From Yoonia rosea (GTDB lineage Bacteria > Pseudomonadota > Alphaproteobacteria > Rhodobacterales > Rhodobacteraceae): 64,000 nt of DNA. Location: contig NZ_FTPR01000001.1 of the NCBI RefSeq assembly GCF_900156505.1, forward strand, positions 1,240,001 through 1,304,000, in the 5' to 3' direction. Position 1 is the first letter of the stretch. Every line of letters begins with the position of its first letter. This document shows positions 43,004 to 52,908 of the stretch, piece by piece. A model generated the notes under the pieces. The model searched no databases and was not told the DNA's origin. It worked only from the letters and a program-made list of their open reading frames with translations. The position numbers were made by a program, and so were the translations under genes.

Positions 43004-44068
43004 TCAGAGCCCTTCAACCGTCGTGTTCGTTGTATTGACGGCACCAACCGTCGGCAGCAGCCCCAGTATGGTATCGTTCCAGCGCTGACGCGGTGAGCGG
43101 GTCACATACACGACGTCACCGGGCTCCAAGTTGAAACGGGTGCCCAGCAAAAACCCCGTCGGCGACTCCACCGAAAGCTGGAAAACCGTCATATTGTCAC
43201 TGCCGCTACGGAAGACAAAGATTCCCCGCGCATCAGCGCGCAACTCGTCCAGCCCGCCCTGACGTGCAAGCGCTTGGGTCAGAGAGAGCGCCTCACCCGC
43301 GAGGTCGATGCCGGAAGGACGCCCGACCTCACCCAAAACAAAGACCTCTTGGGGGGTTCTTGCCGGCACAAAAACCACATCTCCAGAGCCGAGCATCGGA
43401 TTGTTCGACACCATCCCGCGCTCCAGAAAGCCCTCGAGGTCAACACGATATGTACGTCCGTTGCGCTGAAGAGTGACACCCGCAGGGTCAGCCTCTGGAA
43501 CAAGGCCACCTGCCGCATTTACAGCATCGATCAGAGTCAAGGGAACAGTTGTAAGAGGCAGCCTCTGCGGTGCGGCAACGGCACCAGTGATATTAATGGC
43601 TTGCGAATTAAAGGCCGCTACGCGGACTTCAAGCTGCGGATCGGCAATGTATTCTGCCAAGCCGACCATAAGGTTTGCACGTATTTGCTCCGGCGCAAGT
43701 CCCGCAGCCTGCACCTGCCCCACGAAGGGGTAAAAGAATGTGCCATCCGACTGGACGCGGAAACCAGTCTCGGCAGCGCTACGCTGGGGGCCGGCTGGCA
43801 TGGTAAGCTCAGGGTGGTTAAAGACCAACACGCTCAGAATATCGCCCGAGCCTACGATGTAGTTCCACTTCGCAGGGCCGGGCAACGTGGTCCTTTGCGG
43901 TGGCGATACGTCCCGATTGAAGGCCGAAATATTCTCCGCGTCGAGCCGCACGAGCGACACGCTTTCATCCAGTGTCGCCTGCGTCGCTGATGTGACCGGG
44001 AAACTGCTTGAGCCGTCAGCACAGGCCGAAAGCCCAAAAGCACAGATGAAAGCAATCAGCAAACGCAT
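43004..44068 (-). CDS. wza: Outer-membrane polysaccharide export lipoprotein (Wza family)
   Basis: This protein has about 354 residues from the ATG at 44066-44068, chosen because it begins a lipoprotein signal (MRLLIAFICAFGLSAC, lipobox LSAC). The Poly_export domain starts at YIVGSGDILSVLVFNHPEL. Two SLBB-like repeats follow (VRVAAFNSQAINITGAV and EVFVLGEVGRPSGIDL). The protein would form the octameric outer-membrane pore for the polysaccharide. The tail (RQRWNDTILGLLPTVG) matches Rhodobacteraceae relatives. A 234-base AT-rich gap upstream may hold its own promoter. Confidence 0.92.
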   Translation of the reverse strand: MRLLIAFICAFGLSACADGSSSFPVTSATQATLDESVSLVRLDAENISAFNRDVSPPQRTTLPGPAKWNYIVGSGDILSVLVFNHPELTMPAGPQRSAAETGFRVQSDGTFFYPFVGQVQAAGLAPEQIRANLMVGLAEYIADPQLEVRVAAFNSQAINITGAVAAPQRLPLTTVPLTLIDAVNAAGGLVPEADPAGVTLQRNGRTYRVDLEGFLERGMVSNNPMLGSGDVVFVPARTPQEVFVLGEVGRPSGIDLAGEALSLTQALARQGGLDELRADARGIFVFRSGSDNMTVFQLSVESPTGFLLGTRFNLEPGDVVYVTRSPRQRWNDTILGLLPTVGAVNTTNTTVEGL

Positions 44069-44302
44069 GAAGTCCCCAGTATTTTGTCTTGATGCCTCAC
44101 TCATTGTGTTTCGACGCACATAGTAAATTTTGCGTTAAATTGAAAAAAGCGTACCCTCCAAGAGCACACTTTCTCCACGACAGAGACTTGCCGTCATGAC
44201 GTCTCTGCAAAAATTTCGGCAGATATGCGCGGCTCAAAACAGTTGAAACAAGCGAAGCGGGCTTGAGGCAAATTTCGCCATGCGCCTTACCGATGCAGCC
44301 TC

Positions 44303-44518
44303 TTAACTGCCACCACCTGAGTCACCGGCGGCTACTGCGATCAACACAGCAAGGATAGCCAATGGAATCCAAATCGACCCCGAACCGGCAGGTTCGGCGA
44401 CAACGAGCGGCGCTTGCACATCCTGCTCAACGAGCTCATCCAACAGACCACCGGCGCTGGCAGTAGACGCAGCAGTTGCAATAATCGCAACCGCCGACAA
44501 GATTTTAATATTCATCAT
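44303..44518 (-). CDS. Small secreted membrane-associated protein (YjbE-like position)
   Basis: This 71-residue protein has a clear signal peptide (cleavage after ASTASA), a short acidic middle (ELVEQDV) and a C-terminal hydrophobic helix (WIPLAILAVLIAVAAG) ending in a Gly/Ser tail. A strong ribosome site, AGGAGGAAT, precedes the ATG. I recall many similar tiny proteins in Rhodobacteraceae, often badly named in databases. Its position after yjbF and yjbH matches the small YjbE/GfcA of enterobacterial exopolysaccharide operons, though sequence similarity is not evident. The role is unknown. Confidence 0.8.
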   Translation of the reverse strand: MMNIKILSAVAIIATAASTASAGGLLDELVEQDVQAPLVVAEPAGSGSIWIPLAILAVLIAVAAGDSGGGS

Positions 44519-44602
44519 CCACTTATTCCTCCTGGTTGCATTGCTTATCTTAATACCCCTTTAAAGCAACTTGGACGTTTCCGCAATTATAAGATGCAGA
44601 CC

Positions 44603-45253
44603 TCAAAGTCTTTGAATATCCACCATACCGACCCTTGCAGAAATCCATTGCCGCGACTGCCAGATCATTCCTCCGGCGTCGATCCAGTAGAGGTTTCCGA
44701 AACCACCCGCATCCCCCATGCAGGTCTCGCTGATCAGACGGGTTTCGTGTTTGCGCTGGAAAATTTCGATCGTTTCATTGCGCAGAGTCGTAGTTTTGCA
44801 AGCGTACTCCCGACGCGTGATCTGATCCTCGCCATTGAGGTAGTCGTAGATCCGGACGGTGCTCCCACTACCGCTGACAACACGCTGATAGGTTTGGTTT
44901 AAATCCGCGCCCATCAAGTCGTTGCCCAAACCACGCGTTGCGACAACGACCCCGTCCTGCAACGTCAGGCTGATACCTTCATCCGAAACCCAAATGATCA
45001 AGTCACTATTCGTTGACCTGCGCGCAAAAACGGATGCCATGTCTTGATTGACAGGTGCGAAGAGCAACAGATCATTTGTGGCTGCTTCAATAATATCCCG
45101 CGTTAATACCTCTCTTGGATCTGTCTTCTCCTCCCAGACGTCAGACCCAGCTTCTGCAATTCCCCGCAGAACGCTCACGACGGGCTGCTGCTGCGCAAGG
45201 GGGCCGCAAGCAGTGACACCCAAAAGCACCATGATCAGGAATTGCGTTCTCAT
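44603..45253 (-). CDS. yjbF: YjbF/GfcB family lipoprotein
   Basis: This 216-residue protein starts at ATG 45251-45253, overlapping the YjbH stop. A TTG six bases upstream is also open. The signal FLIMVLLGVTAC has a lipobox cysteine at about residue 16. The mature domain has the YjbF pattern: DLIIWVSDEGISLTLQDGVVVATRGLG, then a beta-rich part ending in a WIDAGGMIWQSRQW segment. In E. coli yjbEFGH and gfcABCD, these lipoproteins support export of exopolysaccharide or group 4 capsule. Its partner YjbH is encoded just upstream. Confidence 0.9.
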   Translation of the reverse strand: MRTQFLIMVLLGVTACGPLAQQQPVVSVLRGIAEAGSDVWEEKTDPREVLTRDIIEAATNDLLLFAPVNQDMASVFARRSTNSDLIIWVSDEGISLTLQDGVVVATRGLGNDLMGADLNQTYQRVVSGSGSTVRIYDYLNGEDQITRREYACKTTTLRNETIEIFQRKHETRLISETCMGDAGGFGNLYWIDAGGMIWQSRQWISARVGMVDIQRL

Positions 45254-47358
45254 CGCCAAAACCGCCCCCAGCTGTCCTGCAAAGCAACCACATGGCCGCC
45301 GCGCACGGTTTCGTACAAACGGCCATCGACGTTCAGGCGCGCGCCGCCATCACGGCTCAGAGACGACAGGCGGACATCGACTTGGTCACGCGTCGCTGTC
45401 CCGATCGCCCAATCAAGTGGGATCGTCAGCTGAACGCCCTTGTCAAAAGACCCTTCGCCAAAATCCTCAAAAGGCACGTCCGTCAGGGTCGCATAGGCCC
45501 CGACGCGCCAGCCATTGGCAAATTCGCGGTCCAGCGCAAAGGTGGCACCCCAATCACCGGCCAGATAACGACCGACGTCGATCCTGCCGTGAAAATCGTT
45601 TTCGAAGTCATAGTAGACGGATGCATGCCCCGTCACGACATCGTAGACACCGTCGAGTTCAGGGAAATCCTGCGCACCGAAGCCAAGGTCATAATCGCGT
45701 TGGACAACGTAGTTGATCTCTGCCCCAAGCGCCACGCGGCTGTCGACGGGTTTCCACAGAAGTTCCGTCGATGCCCCTGCAAACATCTTTTCAAGATATC
45801 CCACTGAAACACGGCTATAGAGCGCGCGGCCGGGCCGCGCGTACCAGTGAAGCGCAAGGTCTTCGATCCCGATCTCGCCCGCTTCACCGTAGAGCCCCAC
45901 ATTGCGCCGGACCGGTTGGAGCGTTGACTCCGAGACACGGGCATCCGAGCGGTTCTCGGACATCCGGTAACGCGCGGTCCCTGCGAGGGTGAGGTTGGGC
46001 AGCAAGGCGTAGCGCAGATCAGCCTGCAAGCCATATTCGCCACGCAACGGATTTGATCCGTCAAACAACTGTACAGCGTAGTAAGGTGACAGCCCCCACG
46101 CGATTGCGCTGGCCTGCGATGCAACCACGGACGGGGGCGTGCCGGCTCCCGCCTCGGTGACGGTCGCACGGTCAAGGATTTGTGCTGCAGCGTTCGGACG
46201 GTTTTCAATCGCTTCCATATCGGATCGACGGATCGTGATAGCTGACAGGGGCAGTCCTGCACGGGTCGGCTCAAGCACAAAATTTTCGACGGACAGTGGC
46301 ATGGTTCTGGTCAGTACACGCGCAACGCGGCCCAGTGCTTGCGCTTCGGCCCGGTATCTCTCGTTCTCGAAACGCACCCGAGCCGTGCGGCCATAGATAT
46401 CCAGACCTTGCAAAACAATGCCTTCTGCCAAGAGCGCCGTCGCGGTCACATCGCGCGCCACGCGCTCTGACTGCGAAACTGGAACAGTGCGACCACGGAC
46501 CGCAACAGGCACCGGTGCGGGCTCAGATCCACTGCGCGCGACACGGTCTTTTGGATCAATGATAAGCGTTGCGGAAAAACCGATATCACTGCCCCCTAGG
46601 GCGTAAGCGCTCAGGATATAATCTGCGTTCGGCGCATAGCTGAGACCAAAGTTGACAGGTGTCTCGCGCTCTACGATCCCCAGGCTGGTCTCTCGCGCGT
46701 AACCGTCACTTGCGTATTCAACAGTCGCGACCCAATCATCGCTTAACTGCCACTCGGCGCCGCCAAAGAAAGCGGCGTCGCCTCGGAAAAACTGATCGAA
46801 AGAGGGTTTGCCGCCAAAGCCGAAGTCAAGCGCAGGACGCGCATCAAACGCATCGCTCAAAACTCCAAGCGGGTTGTCAAAACCACCCTCGGTCGCCAGA
46901 CGCCCCCAACCGAGCCCCAACGTCGCCCGCAGACGCGGCGAGAGTGTCTTGCTCGCCACAAGGTACTCACCGCTATAGACACCGGTTCCCATGAAATCGC
47001 GCAAACCAACGGTAACCGCAGGACGCAAGCTGCCCTCGGTCAAAGCCTGATAGTGAAGATCAAAGCTGCGGTCATAGAGATCGCCTGTCCCAGGGCCACC
47101 CCATTCCGCGAGCCGCGAGTAGCGAAACGTACCACTGAAACGTGGTGTCACCTGGAAATTGAACGACACCCGTTGCTGGTTTTCAAAACCGCCGAGCGTC
47201 ATACCGATTTCGGCGTCCGGTCGTACGAACGCCGAGGGCATTTCGATAAGACCCGGGGTGCCGTAAAGCGAGTAACCACTGCGCCAATCTTCTGCGGCTC
47301 CATCACTCGCAACGAATGCACAGAAGGCCGCAATCGATAGTTGAAAAGACCTCTTCAT
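45250..47358 (-). CDS. yjbH: YjbH/GfcD family outer-membrane beta-barrel protein
   Basis: This protein of about 702 residues from the ATG at 47356-47358 has a signal peptide (MKRSFQLSIAAFCAFVAS). The N-terminal barrel begins SLYGTPGLIEMPSA, the YjbH landmark. A central segment near 300-400 is followed by a second barrel half rich in alternating aromatic strands (GRALYSRVSVGYLEKMFAG, DFHGRIDVGRYLAGDWGATF). It is normal length for the family. It is thought to act with Wza-type pores or as a separate translocon. YjbG/GfcC is not present nearby. Confidence 0.9.
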   Translation of the reverse strand: MKRSFQLSIAAFCAFVASDGAAEDWRSGYSLYGTPGLIEMPSAFVRPDAEIGMTLGGFENQQRVSFNFQVTPRFSGTFRYSRLAEWGGPGTGDLYDRSFDLHYQALTEGSLRPAVTVGLRDFMGTGVYSGEYLVASKTLSPRLRATLGLGWGRLATEGGFDNPLGVLSDAFDARPALDFGFGGKPSFDQFFRGDAAFFGGAEWQLSDDWVATVEYASDGYARETSLGIVERETPVNFGLSYAPNADYILSAYALGGSDIGFSATLIIDPKDRVARSGSEPAPVPVAVRGRTVPVSQSERVARDVTATALLAEGIVLQGLDIYGRTARVRFENERYRAEAQALGRVARVLTRTMPLSVENFVLEPTRAGLPLSAITIRRSDMEAIENRPNAAAQILDRATVTEAGAGTPPSVVASQASAIAWGLSPYYAVQLFDGSNPLRGEYGLQADLRYALLPNLTLAGTARYRMSENRSDARVSESTLQPVRRNVGLYGEAGEIGIEDLALHWYARPGRALYSRVSVGYLEKMFAGASTELLWKPVDSRVALGAEINYVVQRDYDLGFGAQDFPELDGVYDVVTGHASVYYDFENDFHGRIDVGRYLAGDWGATFALDREFANGWRVGAYATLTDVPFEDFGEGSFDKGVQLTIPLDWAIGTATRDQVDVRLSSLSRDGGARLNVDGRLYETVRGGHVVALQDSWGRFWR

Positions 47359-47565
47359 CGTTTCGTTTTGCTGCCCCGGAAGTTCCGACATGACCGCATG
47401 TCGCATCTGATCTCTTGTCTTGATTTACTTCTACTCAAAGTTGCATTGAATAGCCAACTCTAAACCAACCGCGCCAGTCCGGTGATGTTCGCGGTGCGAC
47501 ACGCGGCACGACATGCACTCAAGGCGCATGTACGAAGAGCCGTTTAACAGGATTGGCAGTGCCGC

Positions 47566-48870
47566 TCAGGTCTCGCGGAACGCGCGGACAAAATAGTCAG
47601 CAAGCGGCTTGATCAGGAATTGCAGCGGGCTGCGATCCAGTGTGCGTGCGAACGCCTGAACGGGCATGCCGGGTATCAGCGTCATTTCCTCGGGCAGTCG
47701 GTCGATCTCGCCTGCCGCCAGTTCGATTTCGGCGCGGTAATATGACAGCCCGGAATTCTCATTCTGGAACGCATCGGCCGAGATCAGGGTCACCGTGCCA
47801 TTCAGTTCAGGTGTGCGGCGCTGGTCAAAAGCCGAGAACCGCAGCGTGACCTCTTGGCCGACATAAATCTGGTCGATGTCCGTTACCTGCACCTGGGTGG
47901 CAATCACAAGCGGGCGGTCCTGCGGGATCAGGAACAGCACCGGATCTGCGGCGCGGATCACTGATTGGGGTGCAAAAACCTGCAAACCATACACAATCCC
48001 CGAGACCGGTGCACGAATATCCAGACGGTCAAGCTGGCGACGCAGCGTGCGGCGACGCTCGGATAGTTCCAGCTCGTTGAACTCCAGATCACGCAAGCGT
48101 GTGATAGCCTCCTCGCGGCGGGTCGATGACAAACCAAGGACCTGAAGCTCGATCTCGGTCATGCGTTCAGCCGCCTGCGCGGCTTGCGCCGTCAATTCAC
48201 CAACACGACCAAGCAGACTGGCCTCTTCCCGCTGCAGCGCAAGCACGCGGCTTGCTTGCGCCAGCCCCCGGTCCAACAGGCTTTGTTGATCCGCAAGCTC
48301 TTTGCCGATCAGATCGCGTTGGGTTGAAAGCGCCTCTTGCTGCGCACTGATCCCTGTCAGTTGGCTGGCAACTTGTGCGCGCTGCTGGCTAAGCTGCTCG
48401 ATCGCACTCTGATTGGTTTCCAGTCGCGCACGGAACAAGCGCTCCTGCCCATCCATGAGTTTTTGTACCTCCGGCGTTGCAACCTCGGTCAGGATCGGGC
48501 TGAATGTAAGATCTGACGCATCATCCCTTTCAGCCTCCAGACGGGCACGGCGCGCCAGAATTTCAAAAAGCTGACCCTCGACAACAGCGAGTTCCGATTG
48601 CAGGACCGTCGGATCCAGCCGGAGCAGAAGATCGCCTGCCTGCACCGCATCGCCCTCATCGACGATGATCTCGTCGACAACGCCACCGTCAGGGTGCTGC
48701 ACGACTTGCCTGTTGCGGTCTACCTCAATTTGACCGGTCGTGATCACGGCACCCGAGATTTGCGCCATGACCGACCATGTCCCGAAACCACCGACAAGGA
48801 TCAGTAACGCAAGACCACCAATCAAAAGGTGCTTATTTGCTGACCAGCGCTTGGCGACATTCTCAATCAT
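47566..48870 (-). CDS. Type I secretion membrane-fusion protein (HlyD/PrtE family)
   Basis: This 434-residue adaptor has one N-terminal membrane helix ([21 protein letters not shown]), a split lipoyl/barrel-sandwich region ([18 protein letters not shown]...; [14 protein letters not shown]) and a long alpha-helical hairpin between (about 120-270). The C-terminal beta-barrel ends with [20 protein letters not shown]. It spans the periplasm between the ABC exporter encoded upstream (overlap 48867-48870) and an outer-membrane channel not present in the window. In rhizobial EPS loci the similar PrsDE system exports glycanases. Confidence 0.92.
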   Translation of the reverse strand: MIENVAKRWSANKHLLIGGLALLILVGGFGTWSVMAQISGAVITTGQIEVDRNRQVVQHPDGGVVDEIIVDEGDAVQAGDLLLRLDPTVLQSELAVVEGQLFEILARRARLEAERDDASDLTFSPILTEVATPEVQKLMDGQERLFRARLETNQSAIEQLSQQRAQVASQLTGISAQQEALSTQRDLIGKELADQQSLLDRGLAQASRVLALQREEASLLGRVGELTAQAAQAAERMTEIELQVLGLSSTRREEAITRLRDLEFNELELSERRRTLRRQLDRLDIRAPVSGIVYGLQVFAPQSVIRAADPVLFLIPQDRPLVIATQVQVTDIDQIYVGQEVTLRFSAFDQRRTPELNGTVTLISADAFQNENSGLSYYRAEIELAAGEIDRLPEEMTLIPGMPVQAFARTLDRSPLQFLIKPLADYFVRAFRET

Positions 48871-50606
48871 GACACGCCTCCGCCTTTGCCGGTGCTGCGT
48901 TGAATTTCGCCATGGTTCTTCACCATCTCAGCCAGAACCGCGTCTTTTGGGCCAAAGGCCCGCCGTGTGCCGTTTTCAAGAACCAGCAAGAGATCACACT
49001 CCTGAATGGCAGACGGCCGATGCGCCATAATGAACACCACCTTACCTGCGGCTTTCAATGCTTTGATGGCCTTGTTCAGCGCAAGGGAGCCGTCATTGTC
49101 CAGATTTGAGTTGGGTTCGTCCAAAACAACAATCACCGGATCGCCATAGAGCGCCCGCGCAAGGCCAATCCTTTGAATCTGACCGCCTGACAACCGCCCG
49201 GTGCTTGATGACACACGGGTATCATAGCCGTCCGGCAATTTGAGGATCATCTCATGGGCATCGGCGGTCTTGGCGGCAACAATGACCTTGGCATCATCAG
49301 GTGCCATCGACATCCGCGCAATGTTCTCTTTGATCGTGCCGTCAAAAAGATGGACATGTTGCGGCAGATATCCGACATGCTGCCCAAGCACATCCGGTTC
49401 ATATTGATCAAGGGCCGCACCATCCAGCCGGATCTTGCCAACCGCAGGCGACCAGACACCGGTGAGAATACGGGCAAGCGTCGACTTGCCTGCACCCGAC
49501 GGACCGATCACGCCAACGGCCTGCCCCGGCGAAACCGCAAAACTGACATTGCGCAGCGCTGCCTGTTGCTCGCCTGGCGGCACCGCACTGATCTGATCAG
49601 CAACAAGCTTCGCCAAAGGCTTGGGAAGTTCGGTACGCTGCCCGTCTGCTGGCACTTGCCCCAGAAGCTCGGACAGATTGCGCCAGCCTTCGCGCCCACG
49701 CTGGAACACCGCCCACTGTCCCACGAGCTGTTCAACCGGTGCCAGCGCGCGTCCAAGCAGGATGGACCCCGCAATCATGGCACCGGGTGACAACTCATTG
49801 ATCAAGACAAGATAAGCTCCGAGACCGAGCATCGCAGATTGTAGGAACAGCCGGAAAGACTTGGTGATGGCCGTGAATGTGCCCGACGTATCTGCGGCAT
49901 CAATCGCTGTATCCAGAGATTTGCCGCGCGCGAGTTGCCAACGATCAAATGCAGCGCCCCGCATGCCAAGGGAATGCACCATTTCACTCTCACTGCGGAT
50001 TTGCGTGCCGAGTTGGTTTGACATGAAACTCGCTGCATTCGCAGCTTCCAAAGGTTTGCGCGACATAAATTGGTTCAGCAAAGCCACGATGAGCAGGATC
50101 ACTGCCCCGACAATCGCCAGAACACCCATCAAAGGGTGAAAGATGAAAATGCCGAAGAAGAAGAGCGGCACCCATGGCAGATCAAACAGCGCCATCAGTG
50201 CAGGTGATGTAATCAGGCGCTGAATGGATTCGAGATCACGCAGACCCGTTGCCGCCTCGCGCGGTGCCCTGTTCAGCGTTGTCGCCTTCAATACCGCCCC
50301 AAAGACCCGCCGGTCCAGATCGGCCTGAAAACGGGCACCGACACGCCCCATGACACGGCCGCGCACAAAATCCAGAATACCCATCATCGCGTAAAGGAAA
50401 GCCACCAAAACGGACAAAGCGAGCAGTGTCTCAAACGACCGCGAGCTGAGCACACGGTCATAAACATTGAGCATATACAGCGGCCCGGTCAGCATGAGAA
50501 GATTCACAAAGAAGCTGAAAACTGCGACTGCCCAATACAAAGAACGGCTTTTCTTGCGCGTTTCAGCAAGCTCCGCTCTGCCACGAACTGAGGTTTCAGT
50601 AGACAT
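48867..50606 (-). CDS. Type I secretion ABC exporter (PrtD family)
   Basis: This 579-residue fused permease/ATPase has a six-helix membrane domain starting [21 protein letters not shown], the PrtD-type opening with no C39 peptidase domain. The ATPase domain has Walker [15 protein letters not shown], signature [15 protein letters not shown] and Walker [13 protein letters not shown]. It exports proteins with C-terminal secretion signals, typically RTX proteins. No such substrate gene is visible here. Its location among EPS genes suggests a polysaccharide-modifying enzyme or adhesin as cargo. Confidence 0.93.
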   Translation of the reverse strand: MSTETSVRGRAELAETRKKSRSLYWAVAVFSFFVNLLMLTGPLYMLNVYDRVLSSRSFETLLALSVLVAFLYAMMGILDFVRGRVMGRVGARFQADLDRRVFGAVLKATTLNRAPREAATGLRDLESIQRLITSPALMALFDLPWVPLFFFGIFIFHPLMGVLAIVGAVILLIVALLNQFMSRKPLEAANAASFMSNQLGTQIRSESEMVHSLGMRGAAFDRWQLARGKSLDTAIDAADTSGTFTAITKSFRLFLQSAMLGLGAYLVLINELSPGAMIAGSILLGRALAPVEQLVGQWAVFQRGREGWRNLSELLGQVPADGQRTELPKPLAKLVADQISAVPPGEQQAALRNVSFAVSPGQAVGVIGPSGAGKSTLARILTGVWSPAVGKIRLDGAALDQYEPDVLGQHVGYLPQHVHLFDGTIKENIARMSMAPDDAKVIVAAKTADAHEMILKLPDGYDTRVSSSTGRLSGGQIQRIGLARALYGDPVIVVLDEPNSNLDNDGSLALNKAIKALKAAGKVVFIMAHRPSAIQECDLLLVLENGTRRAFGPKDAVLAEMVKNHGEIQRSTGKGGGVS

Positions 50607-50624
50607 TTGTTATTGATTACCTCG

Positions 50625-50656
50625 AAGGCCTCTGCCCAAAGGCATCATAAGGCCTT
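50625..50656. other. Hairpin between antiterminator and exporter genes
   Basis: AAGGCCT at 50625-50631 and AGGCCTT at 50650-50656 form a seven-base stem with an 18-base loop, just upstream of the exporter start (50606). It could pause or attenuate transcription entering the secretion genes, a place where the antiterminator might act. This rests on symmetry alone. Confidence 0.35.
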
Positions 50657-50782
50657 ATCGAAGAGGCACAATTGTGAATATTTCGTTCATTCAGCACAGA
50701 CTTGGGGATAGACCTGCGGGAGGCTGGTTGCAAACACCTCGCTTCAGCTGAGGCCATTGGCCCGTTGTTTTCCCGCACGCAG

Positions 50783-51295
50783 CTACAGCGACTTAAGTTG
50801 ATCCGCACTCACTTTGACGCGTGTTTGCCCGCCCATAATGTCCATCAAGACCCAAACCCGCCTGTCGGGTTCAATGGACTGCACCTCTGCCGTGAAATTG
50901 GCGAAGGCGCCTTGAGCAAGCGAGACGATTTCCCCCGGCTGCGGTGCTTTTGGTGTTAGGATGGTACCGTCATGGCTGCAGCGCTCCATGAGATGCGCAA
51001 TAATATCATACGGCACGGCAGCCGGCACGCTGCCAAAGCTGACAAGGCGCGTAATACCAGTCGTCGCATTCACCTTACGCCATTGATTACCTGCAGCGTC
51101 GATAGCCACGAAAATATAGCCGGGAAACAGCGGCCGTCTTACCGTTGCGAATTGCCCCCTTCTGTGCACTGTGACGTCCTCCAACGGCAGGAAAGTCCGA
51201 AAACCCTGCCGTTGGAGGTTCTTCTGCGCAATATGGCTGCAGTTCGGCTTTAACTGCGCAAGAAACCAGGTAGAGTTTCCGTCGTGAGACGTCAT
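50783..51295 (-). CDS. RfaH-like NusG-family antiterminator
   Basis: This protein has about 170 residues from the ATG at 51293-51295, with a GGGGAT ribosome site; a TTG seven codons upstream is less likely. The NGN domain opens WFLAQLKPNCSHIAQKNLQRQGFRTFLP and carries RPLFPGYIFVAID. The C-terminal KOW part is GEIVSLAQGAFANFTAEVQSI. Specialised NusG paralogues of this size near polysaccharide genes keep RNA polymerase processive over long operons. It is the first gene of the leftward run that includes the secretion and Wza/Wzb/Wzc genes. No ops-like element was identified. Confidence 0.9.
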   Translation of the reverse strand: MTSHDGNSTWFLAQLKPNCSHIAQKNLQRQGFRTFLPLEDVTVHRRGQFATVRRPLFPGYIFVAIDAAGNQWRKVNATTGITRLVSFGSVPAAVPYDIIAHLMERCSHDGTILTPKAPQPGEIVSLAQGAFANFTAEVQSIEPDRRVWVLMDIMGGQTRVKVSADQLKSL

Positions 51296-51312
51296 TTTGA
51301 TCCCCGTTGGTG

Positions 51313-51489
51313 TCAATGAACCCCCTGGTTTGACCCGAGACTGTTGCGTGCTTCTCCGGCGACCCTATCGCGTGAATTCATGTTTGCATAGAAGACCGCC
51401 TCTGCCTGAGTTGGTGTGATGTATCCGATGGGTGCGCGCAGTCGGCGATGATCGCACCCGTCGCCCTATTCGCGCGGTTTCAATCCGAC
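51313..51489 (-). pseudogene. IS3-family transposase C-terminal remnant
   Basis: The minus strand encodes HRRLRAPIGYITPTQAEAVF followed by YANMNSR and a stop at 51313-51315. This is the characteristic C-terminal end of IS3-type transposase ORFB (the segment after the last catalytic Glu). Upstream of it the frame reads GLKPRE, then a TAG stop, then GDGCD, so the piece is broken. The rest of the element is not recognisable. It lies just upstream of the antiterminator start, between two divergent polysaccharide operons, and marks a past insertion. Confidence 0.75.
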
Positions 51490-51776
51490 CGCGTCTGCTG
51501 ATTTTCACATCCCCGATGTGTCAGGATTTCTAAATGGCTCCGGCAAAGCCAAGCATCACCATAAGGTCACGCCATAATGCTGCCGTGCTGCCCCGGTCCG
51601 GCAAAGACTTTCCAGAACGCAGAGGATAACTCTGGTCAGCAAGGACTTCAGTAGCATTCATTCAGTCGCATTCATCATTCAGCCGCATTCGTGTTGTATA
51701 GAACTGTTGGCATTTCAGCGCATGCGTGGGACAACCTTCATCGACGATCTATTTCTTGGACAAGTACGCAACAAAA
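51490..51776. other. Promoter-side region of gmd with short repeats
   Basis: No gene is apparent in the bases between the transposase remnant and gmd. Three imperfect copies of a GCATTCA-type unit occur at 51654-51690 (GCATTCATTCAGTC, then GCATTCATCATTCAGCC, then GCATTC). They lie about 90 bases before the gmd start and could be a microduplication or a regulator site. The region should hold the promoter for the GDP-sugar operon. Confidence 0.4.
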
Positions 51777-52898
51777 ATGACAAAAACTGCACTCATCACA
51801 GGCATCACCGGACAAGATGGTTCCTACCTTGCTGAATTCTTGCTTGAAAAAGGGTATATGGTGCATGGCATCAAACGCCGTGCATCGTCTTTCAATACCC
51901 AGCGGGTCGATCATATCTATGAGGATCCCCATGTCGACAACGCGCGTTTCAAGCTGCACTATGGTGATCTGACCGACACCTCGAACCTGACCCGCATCCT
52001 GTCCGAGGTGCAACCCGATGAGGTCTACAACCTTGGTGCGCAATCCCATGTCGCGGTAAGTTTCGAGGCGCCTGAATACACCGCAGACGTCGACGGGATC
52101 GGCACTCTGCGGCTGTTGGAAGCCATCCGTTTTCTGGGCCTTGATAAAAAGACCCGTTTCTATCAGGCCTCCACCTCCGAGCTTTACGGCCTTGTCCAAG
52201 AGACACCCCAACGCGAAACAACACCCTTCTATCCGCGCTCGCCCTACGCGGTTGCAAAGCTCTATTCCTATTGGATGACGGTCAATTACCGCGAGGCCTA
52301 CGGGCTTTATGCCTGCAACGGCATCCTGTTTAACCACGAAAGCCCACGCCGCGGCGAAACCTTTGTGACGCGCAAGATTACCCGCGGTCTGGCGCATATC
52401 GCCCAAGGGCTGGAGCCCTGTCTTTATATGGGCAACATCGACAGCCTGCGGGACTGGGGCCATGCCAAGGATTACGTGCGCATGCAGTGGATGATGCTGC
52501 AGCAGGACCAGCCAGAGGATTTTGTCATCGCCACCGGCAAACAGCACTCTGTGCGTGATTTCATCATCTGGTCCGCAGCGGAACTGGGTTTGACGCTGGA
52601 ATTCACCGGCGCAGGTGTCGATGAGGTGGCCACGGTCGCCAGCATCACCGGCGATATGGCCCCTGCCCTGAAGGTTGGCGATGTGATCATGCGGATCGAC
52701 CCGCGCTATTTCCGCCCCGCCGAGGTTGAAACGCTGCTTGGCGATCCTTCCAAGGCCAAGCAGAAACTTGGCTGGGAACCCCGGATCACTGCCCAAGAGA
52801 TGTGCGCCGAAATGGTGGCCGAAGACCTGAAAACCGCTCGCAGACATGCTTTCCTGAAAGCGAACGGGATGGACGTGCCGGTCGCATACGAAAGCTGA
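51777..52898 (+). CDS. gmd: GDP-mannose 4,6-dehydratase
   Basis: This 373-residue extended SDR has the cofactor loop [15 protein letters not shown] right at the N-terminus, [20 protein letters not shown], the catalytic TSELYG segment and the [15 protein letters not shown] active-site Tyr/Lys. It also has [16 protein letters not shown]. The start is the ATG at 51777; the open frame extends 17 codons upstream without conserved sequence. It converts GDP-D-mannose to GDP-4-keto-6-deoxy-D-mannose, the first step to GDP-L-fucose. It is followed immediately by the fucose synthase gene. Confidence 0.95.
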   Translation: MTKTALITGITGQDGSYLAEFLLEKGYMVHGIKRRASSFNTQRVDHIYEDPHVDNARFKLHYGDLTDTSNLTRILSEVQPDEVYNLGAQSHVAVSFEAPEYTADVDGIGTLRLLEAIRFLGLDKKTRFYQASTSELYGLVQETPQRETTPFYPRSPYAVAKLYSYWMTVNYREAYGLYACNGILFNHESPRRGETFVTRKITRGLAHIAQGLEPCLYMGNIDSLRDWGHAKDYVRMQWMMLQQDQPEDFVIATGKQHSVRDFIIWSAAELGLTLEFTGAGVDEVATVASITGDMAPALKVGDVIMRIDPRYFRPAEVETLLGDPSKAKQKLGWEPRITAQEMCAEMVAEDLKTARRHAFLKANGMDVPVAYES

Positions 52899-52908
52899 GG
52901 TGGCCGCG

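Noticed and set aside
51654..51690. Possible CRISPR-like or satellite repeat
   Set aside because: The units are short, few and imperfect and have no unique spacers of constant length, so they are recorded only as small repeats.
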